This document shows, piece after piece, positions 16,608 to 26,321 of a stretch of DNA of 64,000 bases. Positions within the stretch are counted from its first letter, which is position 1. Every line of letters begins with the position of its first letter. The translations under genes and the position numbers were made by a program. The notes beneath the pieces are model-generated. The model had not been told where the DNA came from. It was given only the letters and a program-made list of their open reading frames with translations, and did not search any database. Source of the DNA: Sphingobacteriia bacterium RIFOXYC2_FULL_35_18 (GTDB lineage: Bacteria > Bacteroidota > Bacteroidia > Chitinophagales > Chitinophagaceae); assembly GCA_001829005.1 (NCBI GenBank), contig MIAG01000002.1:237210-301209 (forward strand), written 5' to 3'.

Positions 16608-16615
16608 TATCTTGC
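16608..16615 (+). promoter_or_regulatory. TATCTTGC box upstream of pafA
   Basis: GTATCTTGC occurs 38 bases before the TTG start of pafA. It differs from TAnnTTTG only by a shifted TTG and recurs with the same spacing before three other genes here (18380, and on minus 27073 and 46150), so a -7 role is inferred. Confidence 0.35.
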
Positions 16616-16652
16616 AAGCCTTATTTAACTAATCATATTAAATTTTAATCCC

Positions 16653-18326
16653 TTGTTAAATCAACAAATAAAATCTGGTTTGGGAATCCTTGCTATGCTA
16701 GCTATTTCTACCACCAATTCATTGGAGGCCCAAAAATCTAAAGCGGTTACTAATTTAGACAAAGCCCCACGTTTAGTGGTAGGTATTGTAGTAGACCAGA
16801 TGCGATGGGACTATTTAGAAAGATTTGCACCATTGTTTAAATCAAATGGCGGATTTAATCGGATGATGAGTCAAGGCTTTAGTAATGACAATTGTCAAAT
16901 TGGATATACTCCCTCTGTAACCGCATGCGGACATACTGGAATATATACTGGCACTGTACCAGCTATTCATGGTATAACAGGCAATGCATGGTATGATACA
17001 CAGCTTAAAAGAAATGTTTATTGCAGTGAAGATAGAACCGTAGATGGTGTGGGAGCAGCCGGAGCAAGTGATGGAAAAATGAGCCCCAAAAATATGCTCA
17101 CTACCAGTATTGCAGATGAACTTAGAATGGCTAATAATTTTAAAAGCAAAGTCGTTGGCATTGCATTAAAAGATAGAGGGGCCATATTACCTGCTGGCCA
17201 TAGTGCCAATGGAGCGTATTGGTTTGATGCAAAGTCTGGCAATTTTATTACCAGCACTTATTATTACAAAGAATTACCAAATTGGGTGAAACAGTTTAAT
17301 GATCGACAAATTCCAGATTCATTAATGAAATTGGGATGGAAGAAATCATTAGCTGATGATGTTTATTTACAATACGCCACTGCAGATGAAAAAAACTATG
17401 AAGGCAAACCATTTGGCGCCAATCAAACAAAAATGCCCTATGATTTAACTAGAGGCGCCAATGAAGGTTTTGGAAAACTGAGTACTACCCCATGGGGAAA
17501 TACTTTAACAGTAGAATTAGCAAAAGCAGCCGTATTAGCAGAAGAAATGGGCAAAGATGGGGTAACAGATATGTTGGCAGTTAGCTTTTCTTCGCCTGAT
17601 TATGTAGGTCATAGCTTTGGACCTAACTCCTGGGAAATAGTAGACAATTACATCAAATTAGACGAAGAATTAGGCAGGATGTTTGATTTTTTAGATGCCA
17701 CAGTGGGTAAAGGCAAATACACTGCTTTCTTAAGTGCGGACCACGCAGTAGCCCATGTTCCAGGATTTATGAAAGAAAATAAACTACCCGGAGGTTTATT
17801 AGATGACAAAGCCGCAATATCAGAAATGAATGCAGCTATCAAAGCAAAATTTGGAATAGATAAACTAGTAGTAAGCTTGACCAATTATCAAGTACATTTT
17901 AATAGGGATTTATTAGACAGTTTAAATGCAGATAGAAAAGCCATCAATCAATTCATGGTTCATTATTTAATGAAGAAAGAATATATCTTAAACGCATTTC
18001 CAACTAGTGAAATTTTGACTAGTCCAATGCCTCAATATTTAAGAGAAAAAATGGCCAATGGTTTTTTATATAACAGAAGTGGAGACATACAAATGGTGTT
18101 GAAATCTGGTTATATTGATGGAGGAGCAACTGGCACCACGCATGGACTTTGGTATTCTTACGATGCTCATATCCCATTATTATGGTATGGTTTTGGCATC
18201 AAACAAGGGCGCTCAAATAAAAGAGTTTTCATGCACGATATTGCATCAACTGTTGCAAGCCTACTCAAAATTCAAGAACCCAGTGGGAATATTGGAAACC
18301 CCATAGAAGAAGTATTAAAGAAGTAA
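16653..18326 (+). CDS. pafA: PafA-type alkaline phosphatase
   Basis: The 557-residue secreted protein belongs to the phosphate-irrepressible alkaline phosphatase PafA group. Signal: ILAMLAISTTNSLEAQ. Metal and active-site residues: Asp48 (GIVVDQMRWDY), nucleophile Thr90 (PSVTACGHT), Asn111 (GITGNAWYD), Lys173 and Arg175 (IALKDRGAILPAGH), with SADHAVAHVPG further on. Compared with Elizabethkingia PafA (Thr79, Asn100, Lys162, Arg164), each is shifted by exactly 11. This supports a phosphomonoesterase rather than a diesterase; the periplasmic location and lack of phosphate repression are family inferences. The start is TTG at 16653, since the next ATG would cut the signal peptide. A terminator lies 46 bases downstream. 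Confidence 0.9.
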   Translation: MLNQQIKSGLGILAMLAISTTNSLEAQKSKAVTNLDKAPRLVVGIVVDQMRWDYLERFAPLFKSNGGFNRMMSQGFSNDNCQIGYTPSVTACGHTGIYTGTVPAIHGITGNAWYDTQLKRNVYCSEDRTVDGVGAAGASDGKMSPKNMLTTSIADELRMANNFKSKVVGIALKDRGAILPAGHSANGAYWFDAKSGNFITSTYYYKELPNWVKQFNDRQIPDSLMKLGWKKSLADDVYLQYATADEKNYEGKPFGANQTKMPYDLTRGANEGFGKLSTTPWGNTLTVELAKAAVLAEEMGKDGVTDMLAVSFSSPDYVGHSFGPNSWEIVDNYIKLDEELGRMFDFLDATVGKGKYTAFLSADHAVAHVPGFMKENKLPGGLLDDKAAISEMNAAIKAKFGIDKLVVSLTNYQVHFNRDLLDSLNADRKAINQFMVHYLMKKEYILNAFPTSEILTSPMPQYLREKMANGFLYNRSGDIQMVLKSGYIDGGATGTTHGLWYSYDAHIPLLWYGFGIKQGRSNKRVFMHDIASTVASLLKIQEPSGNIGNPIEEVLKK

Positions 18327-18372
18327 ACAAAATATTCACAATAGTTTTAATATTATAAATTTCTTTTTGATG

Positions 18373-18403
18373 AAGGTTGTATCTTGCGGTACAACCTTTT
18401 TTT
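18373..18403 (+). terminator. terminator ending flush against the next start codon
   Basis: AAGGTTGTA (18373-18381) pairs with TACAACCTT (18390-18398) around the loop TCTTGCGG, followed by T's to 18403. The M16 protease ATG begins at 18404. The loop contains a TATCTTGC box (18380-18387), so the terminator of pafA and the promoter of the protease may be the same few bases. Confidence 0.65.
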
Positions 18404-21223
18404 ATGAATAAACGCAAATTATTTTCCGCAATTGCTTTACTGCTTTGCCTTTCATTCAATTTTCAACTAACCGCACAAGTTAATTTATCGGAGAAACTTC
18501 CGTTAGATAACAAGGTTAAAATAGGCAAACTAGCCAATGGTTTAACCTATTATATTCGACCCAATAGCAAACCAGAAAAGAAAGTAGAACTCCGCTTAGT
18601 AGTCAATGCAGGATCAATCTTAGAAGACAATGACCAGCAAGGTTTGGCTCATTTTACAGAGCATATGGCATTTAATGGCACAAAGAATTTCAAGAAAAAT
18701 GAATTAGTCAATTTTCTACAAAGTATTGGAGTAGACTTTGGTGCAGACTTGAATGCATATACTGGATTTGATGAAACCGTGTATATTTTACCCATCCCAT
18801 TAAGCGATCCTGCTAATTTCACTAAAGGGCTACAGATTTTACAAGACTGGGCAGGTGGAATCAGTTTTGAAGGAAAACAAATTGACGACGAAAGAGGAAT
18901 AATTTTAGAAGAAAGTAGATTGGGTAAGGGTGCAGAAGACAGAATGTTTAGGAAAATTTACCCTAAACAATACGAAGGATCAAGGTATGCACAACGTTTA
19001 CCAATTGGTAAAGACAGTTTATTAAAAACGTTTAAACACAGTGCCATCAAACGATTTTATGCAGACTGGTATCGCCCTAATTTAATGGCTGTTATGGTAG
19101 TGGGTGATATTGATGTTACGGAAACAGAAAAACTAATCAAGCAATATTTTGGTGGATTAAAGAACCCAGCTAATCCAAGACCAAGAATAGCTGCAACTGT
19201 TCCTGCTAGAACCAAAAACGATGCATTGGTAGTTACAGATAAAGAAGCAACTAATTTTCAAATAGAACTGAACTATTCAACAGCCAAAACAAAACCAGAA
19301 ATTACTGTTGAAGATTATCGTAGAAATTCAATCATCAAGTCTTTATTTACCAGCATGCTCAACCAACGCATGAATGAATTGGCTCAAAGTGGCAATCCTC
19401 CATTCAGCTTTGCAGGGGGAAATTTTGGATCTTATGCTCGCGGTTACGAAGCATTCAATGCATTTGCAATACCAGGACCAAAAGGGCCTGATACCGCATT
19501 GCAGGCTGTGCTAACAGAATTAGAAAGAGTCAAGAAATTTGGTTTCACCCAAGGTGAATTAGAGCGAGCCAAAAAACAACAATTGGCATCTATAGAAAGA
19601 TCTTATAACAATAGAGACAAAACCGAATCAGGGGTTTTGGTAGAAGAGTATATCAGAAACTTTTTACAACAAGAATCCATACCTGGTATTGAAAGAGAGT
19701 TTGAATACAAGAACGGTTTAATGCCAGGAGTTCAGTTAGCGGAAGTAAATGCACTAGCCAATGAATTAAAGAAAAATGAAAAATTATTCATAGCATTTCA
19801 AGGGCCAGAAAAAAGCAATTTTACCTTACCTAATAAAACTCAATTAATTGCAGCTGCAGAATCAGCTTCTACTATACCTGTAAAAGCATACGAAGAAAAA
19901 GCCATAGCAGCTTCTTTATTAAAGTCTGTTCCAACAGCAGGAAGTTTGGTAAAAGAAACCAAGAATGAAGCATTGGATATTATAGAATTATCCTATAGTA
20001 ATGGAACCAAAGTAATTATCAAGAACACCAATTTTAAACAGGACGAAATTATCCTAACTGGCTTTAAAAAAGGGGGAACCAATGCTTATGGATTAACTGA
20101 CAAATACAGTGCAGCTTATGCTACTTCAGCTATTCAGCAAATGGGAATTGGAGAATTTAATCCAGTTGATTTAAGAAAGTTCTTATCCGGAAAAACAGCC
20201 AATGCCAATATAGGTTTAAATGCATTAAGCACCAGAGTTAGCGGTAACAGTAGTATTAAAGACATGGAAACCATGTTCCAATTGATGTACCTAAATTTCA
20301 CACAGGTAAGAAAAGATGAAGCGTTGTTCAAAGGCTGGAAAGATAAAATAAAAAGCCAGGTTCAATTCATGATGGCAGACCCTACCAGTGCGTTTATTGA
20401 TTCTGTTTATAAAGTAATGTATGGAGGCAATCCATTGGCTCCTTCCGCCATACCCAATGCTACCGATTTTGATCAAATAAATTTAGACAGGGCGATTGAA
20501 ATTTTTAAGGAACAAACCAATGACGCCAACGACTATACTTTTATTATGGTAGGTAATATTGATCTAAATACAGTGAAGCCTCTTCTTGCGACTTATATTG
20601 GAGGGCTTCCTTCAAAAGGTAAGAAAGGCGCATTCGTAGACAATGGGTTACGCATATTGCCTGGCCAAAAAGACTTAATTTTTTATAAAGGGAAAGAACC
20701 CAAGAGTTTCATTTTCAACATTTATTCTGGCGATGCAACATATTCAGAGCAAGCAGCATTGCATACAGAAATGTTGGCTGAAATTTTAAATATTAAAATC
20801 ATAGAAGAGCTAAGAGAGAAGATTGGAGGCATCTATGGCGGCGGCGTAAATGGGTCTTTAAACAAATATCCATTTCAAGGATACACCATGGTTTTGCAAT
20901 TGCCTTGCGGACCCGAAAATGTTGAAAAGCTAAGTATTGCTGCTACTGCAGAAATAGAAAAAATAAAACAAAACGGACCTGAGCAAAAGGACTTAGACAA
21001 GGTAAAAAAGTCACTACTAGAAAAATACGCTGTTAATATGAAAGACAACCGTTATTGGAGCGGCTTATTGCAAGGCATTTATTTTTCTGAAAATGATCCT
21101 ACTAGAATATTGAATTACAAGGACATCGTTACAGCAGTAAGCATAGAAGATATAAAAAAAGCAGCCACAACTGTGTTTGATAGTAAAAACAGGATTAATG
21201 CTGTTTTATTTCCAGAGAAGTAA
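18404..21223 (+). CDS. secreted two-domain M16 zinc metalloprotease
   Basis: The protein is 939 residues from ATG 18404, with a signal peptide (MNKRKLFSAIALLLCLS, cleavage near QLTAQ). The N-terminal M16 domain has the inverted zinc motif HFTEH (His83, Glu86, His87) and the downstream acidic helix ERGIILEESRLGKGAEDR with the third ligand. A second M16-type domain occupies about 500-930 and lacks the motif, as in pitrilysin-like two-halves enzymes. These proteases degrade peptides in the periplasm or at the cell surface. A longer start at 18377 (adding nine residues) would place the first Met within the terminator hairpin, so 18404 is preferred. The methyltransferase gene starts nine bases later. 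Confidence 0.88.
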   Translation: MNKRKLFSAIALLLCLSFNFQLTAQVNLSEKLPLDNKVKIGKLANGLTYYIRPNSKPEKKVELRLVVNAGSILEDNDQQGLAHFTEHMAFNGTKNFKKNELVNFLQSIGVDFGADLNAYTGFDETVYILPIPLSDPANFTKGLQILQDWAGGISFEGKQIDDERGIILEESRLGKGAEDRMFRKIYPKQYEGSRYAQRLPIGKDSLLKTFKHSAIKRFYADWYRPNLMAVMVVGDIDVTETEKLIKQYFGGLKNPANPRPRIAATVPARTKNDALVVTDKEATNFQIELNYSTAKTKPEITVEDYRRNSIIKSLFTSMLNQRMNELAQSGNPPFSFAGGNFGSYARGYEAFNAFAIPGPKGPDTALQAVLTELERVKKFGFTQGELERAKKQQLASIERSYNNRDKTESGVLVEEYIRNFLQQESIPGIEREFEYKNGLMPGVQLAEVNALANELKKNEKLFIAFQGPEKSNFTLPNKTQLIAAAESASTIPVKAYEEKAIAASLLKSVPTAGSLVKETKNEALDIIELSYSNGTKVIIKNTNFKQDEIILTGFKKGGTNAYGLTDKYSAAYATSAIQQMGIGEFNPVDLRKFLSGKTANANIGLNALSTRVSGNSSIKDMETMFQLMYLNFTQVRKDEALFKGWKDKIKSQVQFMMADPTSAFIDSVYKVMYGGNPLAPSAIPNATDFDQINLDRAIEIFKEQTNDANDYTFIMVGNIDLNTVKPLLATYIGGLPSKGKKGAFVDNGLRILPGQKDLIFYKGKEPKSFIFNIYSGDATYSEQAALHTEMLAEILNIKIIEELREKIGGIYGGGVNGSLNKYPFQGYTMVLQLPCGPENVEKLSIAATAEIEKIKQNGPEQKDLDKVKKSLLEKYAVNMKDNRYWSGLLQGIYFSENDPTRILNYKDIVTAVSIEDIKKAATTVFDSKNRINAVLFPEK

Positions 21224-21232
21224 CTTTGGAGA

Positions 21233-22039
21233 ATGAATAGCCAATTGAAGCAAGCTGGAAAAAAAATAGTTGAATTAATGGGAGCAATCCCAATAATGGA
21301 TGAACTAAACTTCCGCTTTCAACAAATTTGGAATCATAATAAAAACAACAAATACAAAAAATCATTAAAGCGCTTTGTCTTTCCAACAGACAGGGCGCTT
21401 TTTAATACCTTCCAATTAGATTACAAAAAGTACCGTGAGGATGGGCTTATAGCAGCACAAGAAATGATTGATTGGGGAGGCCTAAATACAATTAAAGACC
21501 CTATTGTTTTAGATTGGGGATGCGGAACTGGAAGGGTAATTAGGCATATACCCAATTTAAAAATACACAGCATTTGTTATGGAGCAGATATTGATTGTAC
21601 AACCATTCAATGGTGTAGGAAAGCGATTGACTCCGTTTATTTTGATTGTATAGAACATCGAACACTGCCCTACCCGAGCAATTATTTTCATTTAGTTTAT
21701 GGCATTTCGGTATTAACGCATATACCTCATACAGATACCCAATTTTGGTTAACAGAATTAAATAGGGTCTTACTTCCTAATGGAATAGCCATTCTTTCTA
21801 CCCATGGCACCCATTTCTATGATCAACTCAACCAACAGGAAAAAATAAAATTACAAAGGGAAGGATCATTTTCAAATGCGTTTAAAAAAGATGGAGATCG
21901 CTCAAAAACAACCTATCACGAAGCGAATCATTTTAAAAAAATGTTGGAACACCATTTCAGCATTGTAGAATTTTGGGAGGGGCATCAATTTCCCCAAAAA
22001 ATGGGAGGCCAAGACTGTTGGGTCATTAGAAAAAAATAA
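21233..22039 (+). CDS. class I SAM-dependent methyltransferase
   Basis: The 268-residue protein shows motif I as VLDWGCGTGRVIRHI, acidic strand beta-2 at YGADIDCTTIQWC, and motif post-I/IV DCIEHRTLPYPSNYFHLVYGISVLTHI. It resembles the methyltransferases that act on small molecules or glycans. The N-terminal about 80 residues are helical. It starts nine bases after the M16 protease stop and may be co-transcribed, but its substrate cannot be inferred. A hairpin at 22039-22065 follows. Confidence 0.75.
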   Translation: MNSQLKQAGKKIVELMGAIPIMDELNFRFQQIWNHNKNNKYKKSLKRFVFPTDRALFNTFQLDYKKYREDGLIAAQEMIDWGGLNTIKDPIVLDWGCGTGRVIRHIPNLKIHSICYGADIDCTTIQWCRKAIDSVYFDCIEHRTLPYPSNYFHLVYGISVLTHIPHTDTQFWLTELNRVLLPNGIAILSTHGTHFYDQLNQQEKIKLQREGSFSNAFKKDGDRSKTTYHEANHFKKMLEHHFSIVEFWEGHQFPQKMGGQDCWVIRKK

Positions 22040-22065
22040 TCCCGGCCACCAACGGCAACCGGGAT
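22039..22065 (-). terminator. hairpin between convergent genes
   Basis: ATCCCGG (22039-22045) pairs with CCGGGAT (22059-22065). On the minus strand it is followed by TATTTTTTTC, on plus only by GTATAATTT, so it is a better terminator for the BNR-propeller gene on minus. It begins at the last base of the methyltransferase stop codon. Confidence 0.6.
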
Positions 22066-22127
22066 GTATAATTTACAATCAGCGCAATAATTATTTTATT
22101 TAAACTGATTACACTTTAATGATTCTA

Positions 22128-24626
22128 TTATTTAGCAGCTTTTTGAATTTCACCTAAACCAGCTATATAAAGGCTTCTACCATGGGTTCCTAAAACAATT
22201 TCATTGTCTCTAGGCTGAATAGCTATATCATGAACAGGAATGCTATATGGCAATCCTTTATTCCACATCATACAAGAATTACCTCCATTTAAACTTACAT
22301 ACAAACCACCATCGGTTCCTATGTATAAAATATTTTCGTTGGTAGGATCTTCTCTAATCACATTTACTGATTCATAAGGAAGGTCTTTGGCAATTTGTTT
22401 CCAAGTGGTGCCGTAATCATCGCTAACATAAACCAATGCATTAAAATGATCGTTTCTATAACCATTCAACGTAACGTACACCCTGCTTTCTTTAAACTTA
22501 CTAGCTACTACTCTGCTCACATATAAACCCTTCGGTAATTTACCATTGATATTGTTCCAAGAATAGCCACCGTCTTTGGTTACATGAATCAAACCATCAT
22601 CAGAGCCAGTATAAATCAATCCAAAACGAATAGGGCTTTCGCTCATGGTAGATAATGTTCCAAATGGCACATCACCTTGTTGTGGATTGGTAGTAAGGTC
22701 TCCACTCATAGAAACTAAACTATCTCCTTTACTGAAAGAACGATGGAATTTATTACTTCCGAAATAAAATACATCTTGATTATGCCTACTTAATAAAATA
22801 GGAGACTGCCAGTTGAAACGTAATGCAGACTCACCTAAAGCCCTTGATGGTCTAACAGAAGACCCTCTTGCGCCTCTGCCACCTGCAGCTGGAGCTCCAA
22901 GCACTTGTCTACTATAAGCGCCGAATTGAGACCCACTATAAACCGTACGATTGTCTCTCCAATCTACTTGCACTTGCATACCATCTCCGCCACCAATACT
23001 CTTGAATGGATAATCTCCACCTGAATGCCAACGTACATTCTCACGATTAGTACTAGGGCCAAACCAAGTACCATTATCTTGTAGCCCACCATACACATTG
23101 TAAGGCTTCGCCATATCAACTTCAATAGCATAGAACTGACCAACAGAAGGTGTATTCAATTTAGACCAGTTTTGACCAGCATCATAACTCATATTTAAGC
23201 CACCATCATTCCCATTAATAACATGATTGTCTTTGGTATTGCTAAACCAAAAAGAATGGTGATCGGAGTGCACAGTAGGTCCCCCAATAGACCTGAATTT
23301 TTTACCTCCGTCGTTACTTAACAAAAGGTCAACTCCAGTTAATACTACATTGTTTTCATTTATTGGACTTACGAATACTTTTCCAAAATAGTATCCATAA
23401 GAGCTATAAATATTAATAGGATCATTATGCGTTTTCTTCCAAGTTTTTCCAGCATCATCACTTCTATATAATTCACAACCTTTTACTTCAGCAGCAGTAA
23501 TTGCAGCATTAGCATCATATAAATAATCCCAAAGAACATTAGGCGCATATTTATCAGCAGCAACCCCTGCTTTAATATTTTCAGCAGTGTATTCTACAGG
23601 AACCCTATTTCTTGGATTACGTAAAAAAGCAGTCAATTTTTTATTATCTAAAGCCGCAAATTGCTCTTTGGTAATTCCTTTAAAAAGGTCCAATGTGTAG
23701 GCACTTGTATCTGTGCTAGCAGCCACTGTTCTTGCAGCTCTTTTTTCGTTATTGTCTACTACGGCATAAACAATATTTGGATTCTTAGGATAAATCGCTA
23801 GCCCAATTCTGCCAACCCCATCTCCTGTAGGGAATCCAGCTCCCTCCACAGAAATTTTCTGCCAAGATTCACCCCCATCGGTACTTTTAAATATACCACC
23901 AGACTTTCCACTCTCTTCAAAATTCCAAGCTTTACGGGTGCGATACCACATGCCAGCGTATAATTCATTTGAATTAGCTGGGTTAATGTCTAAATCTACT
24001 GCGCCAGTATTTTCATCTACATAAAGCGTTTGCTTCCATGTTTTACCACCATCAGTTGTTTTATAAATACCTCTTTCTTTATTGGGGGAATATAAGTGTC
24101 CTAAAACGGCCACCCAAGCAGTATTCGGGTCGGTGGCATGTAATTTAATTTCTCCAATATGATGACTGTCTGCAAGACCTAACCAAGTCCAGGTTTTGCC
24201 ATTGTCAGTAGATTTATAACCGCCTAAACCAGCATAAGTTGAGCGACTGCTATTTACTTCACCCGTACCCACCCAAATTTCTCTGGTTTTCCAGTTTACA
24301 GCAATATCTCCAATTCCAATAATATCTTCTGAATCAAAAATGGGATTAAAGCTCATTCCATTATTTACTGTATGCCATAATCCACCGGTAGCATAAGCAA
24401 CATAAAACTCTGTTGGATCGGCTGGGTTTACGTCTATATCTACTACTCTTCCACTTTGTATACTGGGTCCGATATTTCGGAACTCCGTTTTATTGGCTAC
24501 AGACTGCTGACTAAGTTGTTTACGCAGTTCTATATTCTTCAATCTTTCCGCAGGACTAGTAGGTTTTACCTGCGCTTCTGCAAAAATTGAAGAAATGATT
24601 AACAGTGACAATAGTGTTTTTCTCAT
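22128..24626 (-). CDS. large secreted sortilin/BNR-type beta-propeller protein
   Basis: The 832-residue protein has a signal peptide (MRKTLLSLLIISSIFAEAQ). Repeated blades of the VPS10/BNR type follow: YKSTDNGKTWTWLG, YKTTDGGKTWKQTL, FKSTDGGESWQKIS, YRSDDAGKTWKKTH and VSDDYGTTWKQIA, plus VLLGTHGRSLYIAG-like C-terminal end VLGTHGRSLYIAGLG. Two propellers are expected. Such proteins in Bacteroidota are annotated glycosyl hydrolase-like, but no catalytic acids are identified here, and binding or scaffold roles are equally possible. No neighbour explains it. It is divergent from the MORN-like gene with a 36-base gap. Confidence 0.82.
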   Translation of the reverse strand: MRKTLLSLLIISSIFAEAQVKPTSPAERLKNIELRKQLSQQSVANKTEFRNIGPSIQSGRVVDIDVNPADPTEFYVAYATGGLWHTVNNGMSFNPIFDSEDIIGIGDIAVNWKTREIWVGTGEVNSSRSTYAGLGGYKSTDNGKTWTWLGLADSHHIGEIKLHATDPNTAWVAVLGHLYSPNKERGIYKTTDGGKTWKQTLYVDENTGAVDLDINPANSNELYAGMWYRTRKAWNFEESGKSGGIFKSTDGGESWQKISVEGAGFPTGDGVGRIGLAIYPKNPNIVYAVVDNNEKRAARTVAASTDTSAYTLDLFKGITKEQFAALDNKKLTAFLRNPRNRVPVEYTAENIKAGVAADKYAPNVLWDYLYDANAAITAAEVKGCELYRSDDAGKTWKKTHNDPINIYSSYGYYFGKVFVSPINENNVVLTGVDLLLSNDGGKKFRSIGGPTVHSDHHSFWFSNTKDNHVINGNDGGLNMSYDAGQNWSKLNTPSVGQFYAIEVDMAKPYNVYGGLQDNGTWFGPSTNRENVRWHSGGDYPFKSIGGGDGMQVQVDWRDNRTVYSGSQFGAYSRQVLGAPAAGGRGARGSSVRPSRALGESALRFNWQSPILLSRHNQDVFYFGSNKFHRSFSKGDSLVSMSGDLTTNPQQGDVPFGTLSTMSESPIRFGLIYTGSDDGLIHVTKDGGYSWNNINGKLPKGLYVSRVVASKFKESRVYVTLNGYRNDHFNALVYVSDDYGTTWKQIAKDLPYESVNVIREDPTNENILYIGTDGGLYVSLNGGNSCMMWNKGLPYSIPVHDIAIQPRDNEIVLGTHGRSLYIAGLGEIQKAAK

Positions 24627-24662
24627 ATCGGCTTTGTATTTTCGAATCCGAATGTAAGTAAT

Positions 24663-25346
24663 ATGAGATTTCTATTGCTACCACTGCTCATTTTTTCGGT
24701 GAATACCATTTTTTCACAGTGTAAATCCTATAGACTTTCAAGTAATGGAGATACCTTAAACTGTGTAGATTTCAATGATTTAAAACAAGGCAGATGGATT
24801 ATAACCACTCCCAAACTAAGAGGCGAACCAGGGTTTGAAGCGGAAGGTGTTTTTAAAAACAATCGAAAAGAAGGATTATGGAGAACATTTAATTTAATGG
24901 GAGACCTAATAGCCCAAGAGAATTTTAAATGGGGCAATAAAAATGGAAGATGCCTTTATTTTACCCTTGCAGGACTAGAAAGAGAAGAAAGTTGGAGAGC
25001 CGTAAATCCAGACAAAGCCTATGATACCTTAGACGTGGTAGATCCAGGCAACCCCAATCTATATGAGCGAATTGTAGTAAAGAACGATGGTAATTCTATC
25101 AAACACGGAATTTGGAAAACTTATTCGCCCAACACTGGTGCTTTAATAGAAACAGAAGAATACATCATGGGGAAATTAAAAGCGGAGATAGATGCGGAAA
25201 AAATAAATTCGCTTGCCATTTCCAAACCATTAGCCGATACAACCAAAAAACAGGCCTCCAAAATACTCCCCAAAGAAGTATTGGATTTCAATAAAAAGCA
25301 ATCAAAGAAAAACAAACCCGTTGTTACAGGAAGAACCGGTAATTAA
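24663..25346 (+). CDS. secreted MORN-like repeat protein
   Basis: The 227-residue protein has a signal sequence (MRFLLLPLLIFSVNTIFS) and MORN-type repeats: GRWIITTPKLRGEPGFEAEG, FKNNRKEGLWRTFNLMGDLI, NFKWGNKNGRCLYFTLAG and IKHGIWKTYSPNTGALIETE. The repeats give a strip of beta-hairpins. The C-terminal 60 residues are basic (KKQASKILPKEVLD and KKQSKKNKP) and may be disordered. Related proteins are sometimes annotated YwqK-family antitoxins, but no toxin gene is adjacent, so no such role is claimed. Its stop shares four bases with the convergent glycosyltransferase gene. Confidence 0.72.
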   Translation: MRFLLLPLLIFSVNTIFSQCKSYRLSSNGDTLNCVDFNDLKQGRWIITTPKLRGEPGFEAEGVFKNNRKEGLWRTFNLMGDLIAQENFKWGNKNGRCLYFTLAGLEREESWRAVNPDKAYDTLDVVDPGNPNLYERIVVKNDGNSIKHGIWKTYSPNTGALIETEEYIMGKLKAEIDAEKINSLAISKPLADTTKKQASKILPKEVLDFNKKQSKKNKPVVTGRTGN

Positions 25347-26320
25347 AGGTCACTGATTTTAATACCCAGCGGTTTAATCAATTGATTCAGGGTTTTCATT
25401 ATTCCCCTACTCTTCTTTTTCGGTGTAGCATAAGCACAGGAAAGACTTGAATAAAAATCGTATCCATTCTCTTTTACTTTATCAATATAAAGCGCAAACA
25501 AATCTTGCAATACTAAATGATCTGTAAAAGAATACCTGTTTTGGTGTCTAGATATATTGAATGGTTCATTAAATTGGTATCCACTAATATGCAAGAAAAC
25601 CAAAGGGTATTCATTGTTCACCCAATAGCTGCCATCCCTTATACTGATTTTTCTTTCATGCAAATTCCAATAAGCAACATTTAAACCAGGGTCACTATTT
25701 ATTTGAACTCCCTTAAATAATAAAGGAACCAAATTAATCCAGATTTGGTCTACCCCCATTCCTTCGGCAAAATTGTAATAACATTCCGATTTCATATGCC
25801 CAGCCCACCAACTCAAAAAATGGTTGGTATTGGCAGAATTTCGCATTCCTATAAAACCAGCATTGTATAATCCAGATCGTAAGATATCTCGTTCTCTAGG
25901 TAGTAAATGGTTATCAGGGTAAGGATGAGTAAAATGCGGCGTTATTACTAAATCGTTTTCGAGTAAACTTTTTTCAACCTCTTCAAAAGAAGAAAAAACC
26001 AATGTGTCGGAATCAATATATAATAATAAGTCTGGCTGATATTGTGCAAAAAGCCATTGAGCAACAAAAGGCTTCATGGCACAATTCAATTCAATTACCG
26101 AATATTGAGCTGCCATTAAATCAAAATCAGGAACATTTATTTCACTGATTTCTAATACTTTATAAGGACTAAATGAATTTAAATTAAATCTACTATTTAC
26201 TTGGTCTATTAAAAATATATACAGTTCATAACCAGGATTGTATTGCACAAAAGAGTTAGCCATTGTTTTACAATGGGCTAAATGATTAGCAGAACAAACG
26301 GTGTAAACAATTTTTTTCAT
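25343..26320 (-). CDS. putative glycosyltransferase with DSD motif
   Basis: The 325-residue protein has a GT-A-like fold without membrane segments. The N-terminus is MKKIVYTVCSANHLAHCKTM, and the metal-binding motif is YIDSDTLVF (Asp103, Asp105). A downstream LYNAGFIGMRNS and GMGVDQIWINLVPLLFKG are typical of family 8-like enzymes that use nucleotide sugars and retain the anomeric configuration; the exact family is uncertain. It ends at a four-base stop overlap and lies one base after the methyltransferase stop at 26322, so the two are one transcription unit. Confidence 0.75.
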   Translation of the reverse strand: MKKIVYTVCSANHLAHCKTMANSFVQYNPGYELYIFLIDQVNSRFNLNSFSPYKVLEISEINVPDFDLMAAQYSVIELNCAMKPFVAQWLFAQYQPDLLLYIDSDTLVFSSFEEVEKSLLENDLVITPHFTHPYPDNHLLPRERDILRSGLYNAGFIGMRNSANTNHFLSWWAGHMKSECYYNFAEGMGVDQIWINLVPLLFKGVQINSDPGLNVAYWNLHERKISIRDGSYWVNNEYPLVFLHISGYQFNEPFNISRHQNRYSFTDHLVLQDLFALYIDKVKENGYDFYSSLSCAYATPKKKSRGIMKTLNQLIKPLGIKISDL

Positions 26321-26321
26321 G

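Noticed and set aside
24663-25346. Toxin-antitoxin system suggested by YwqK-like repeats
   Set aside because: No toxin gene is adjacent, and the protein has a signal peptide; the MORN-like repeats alone do not support it.
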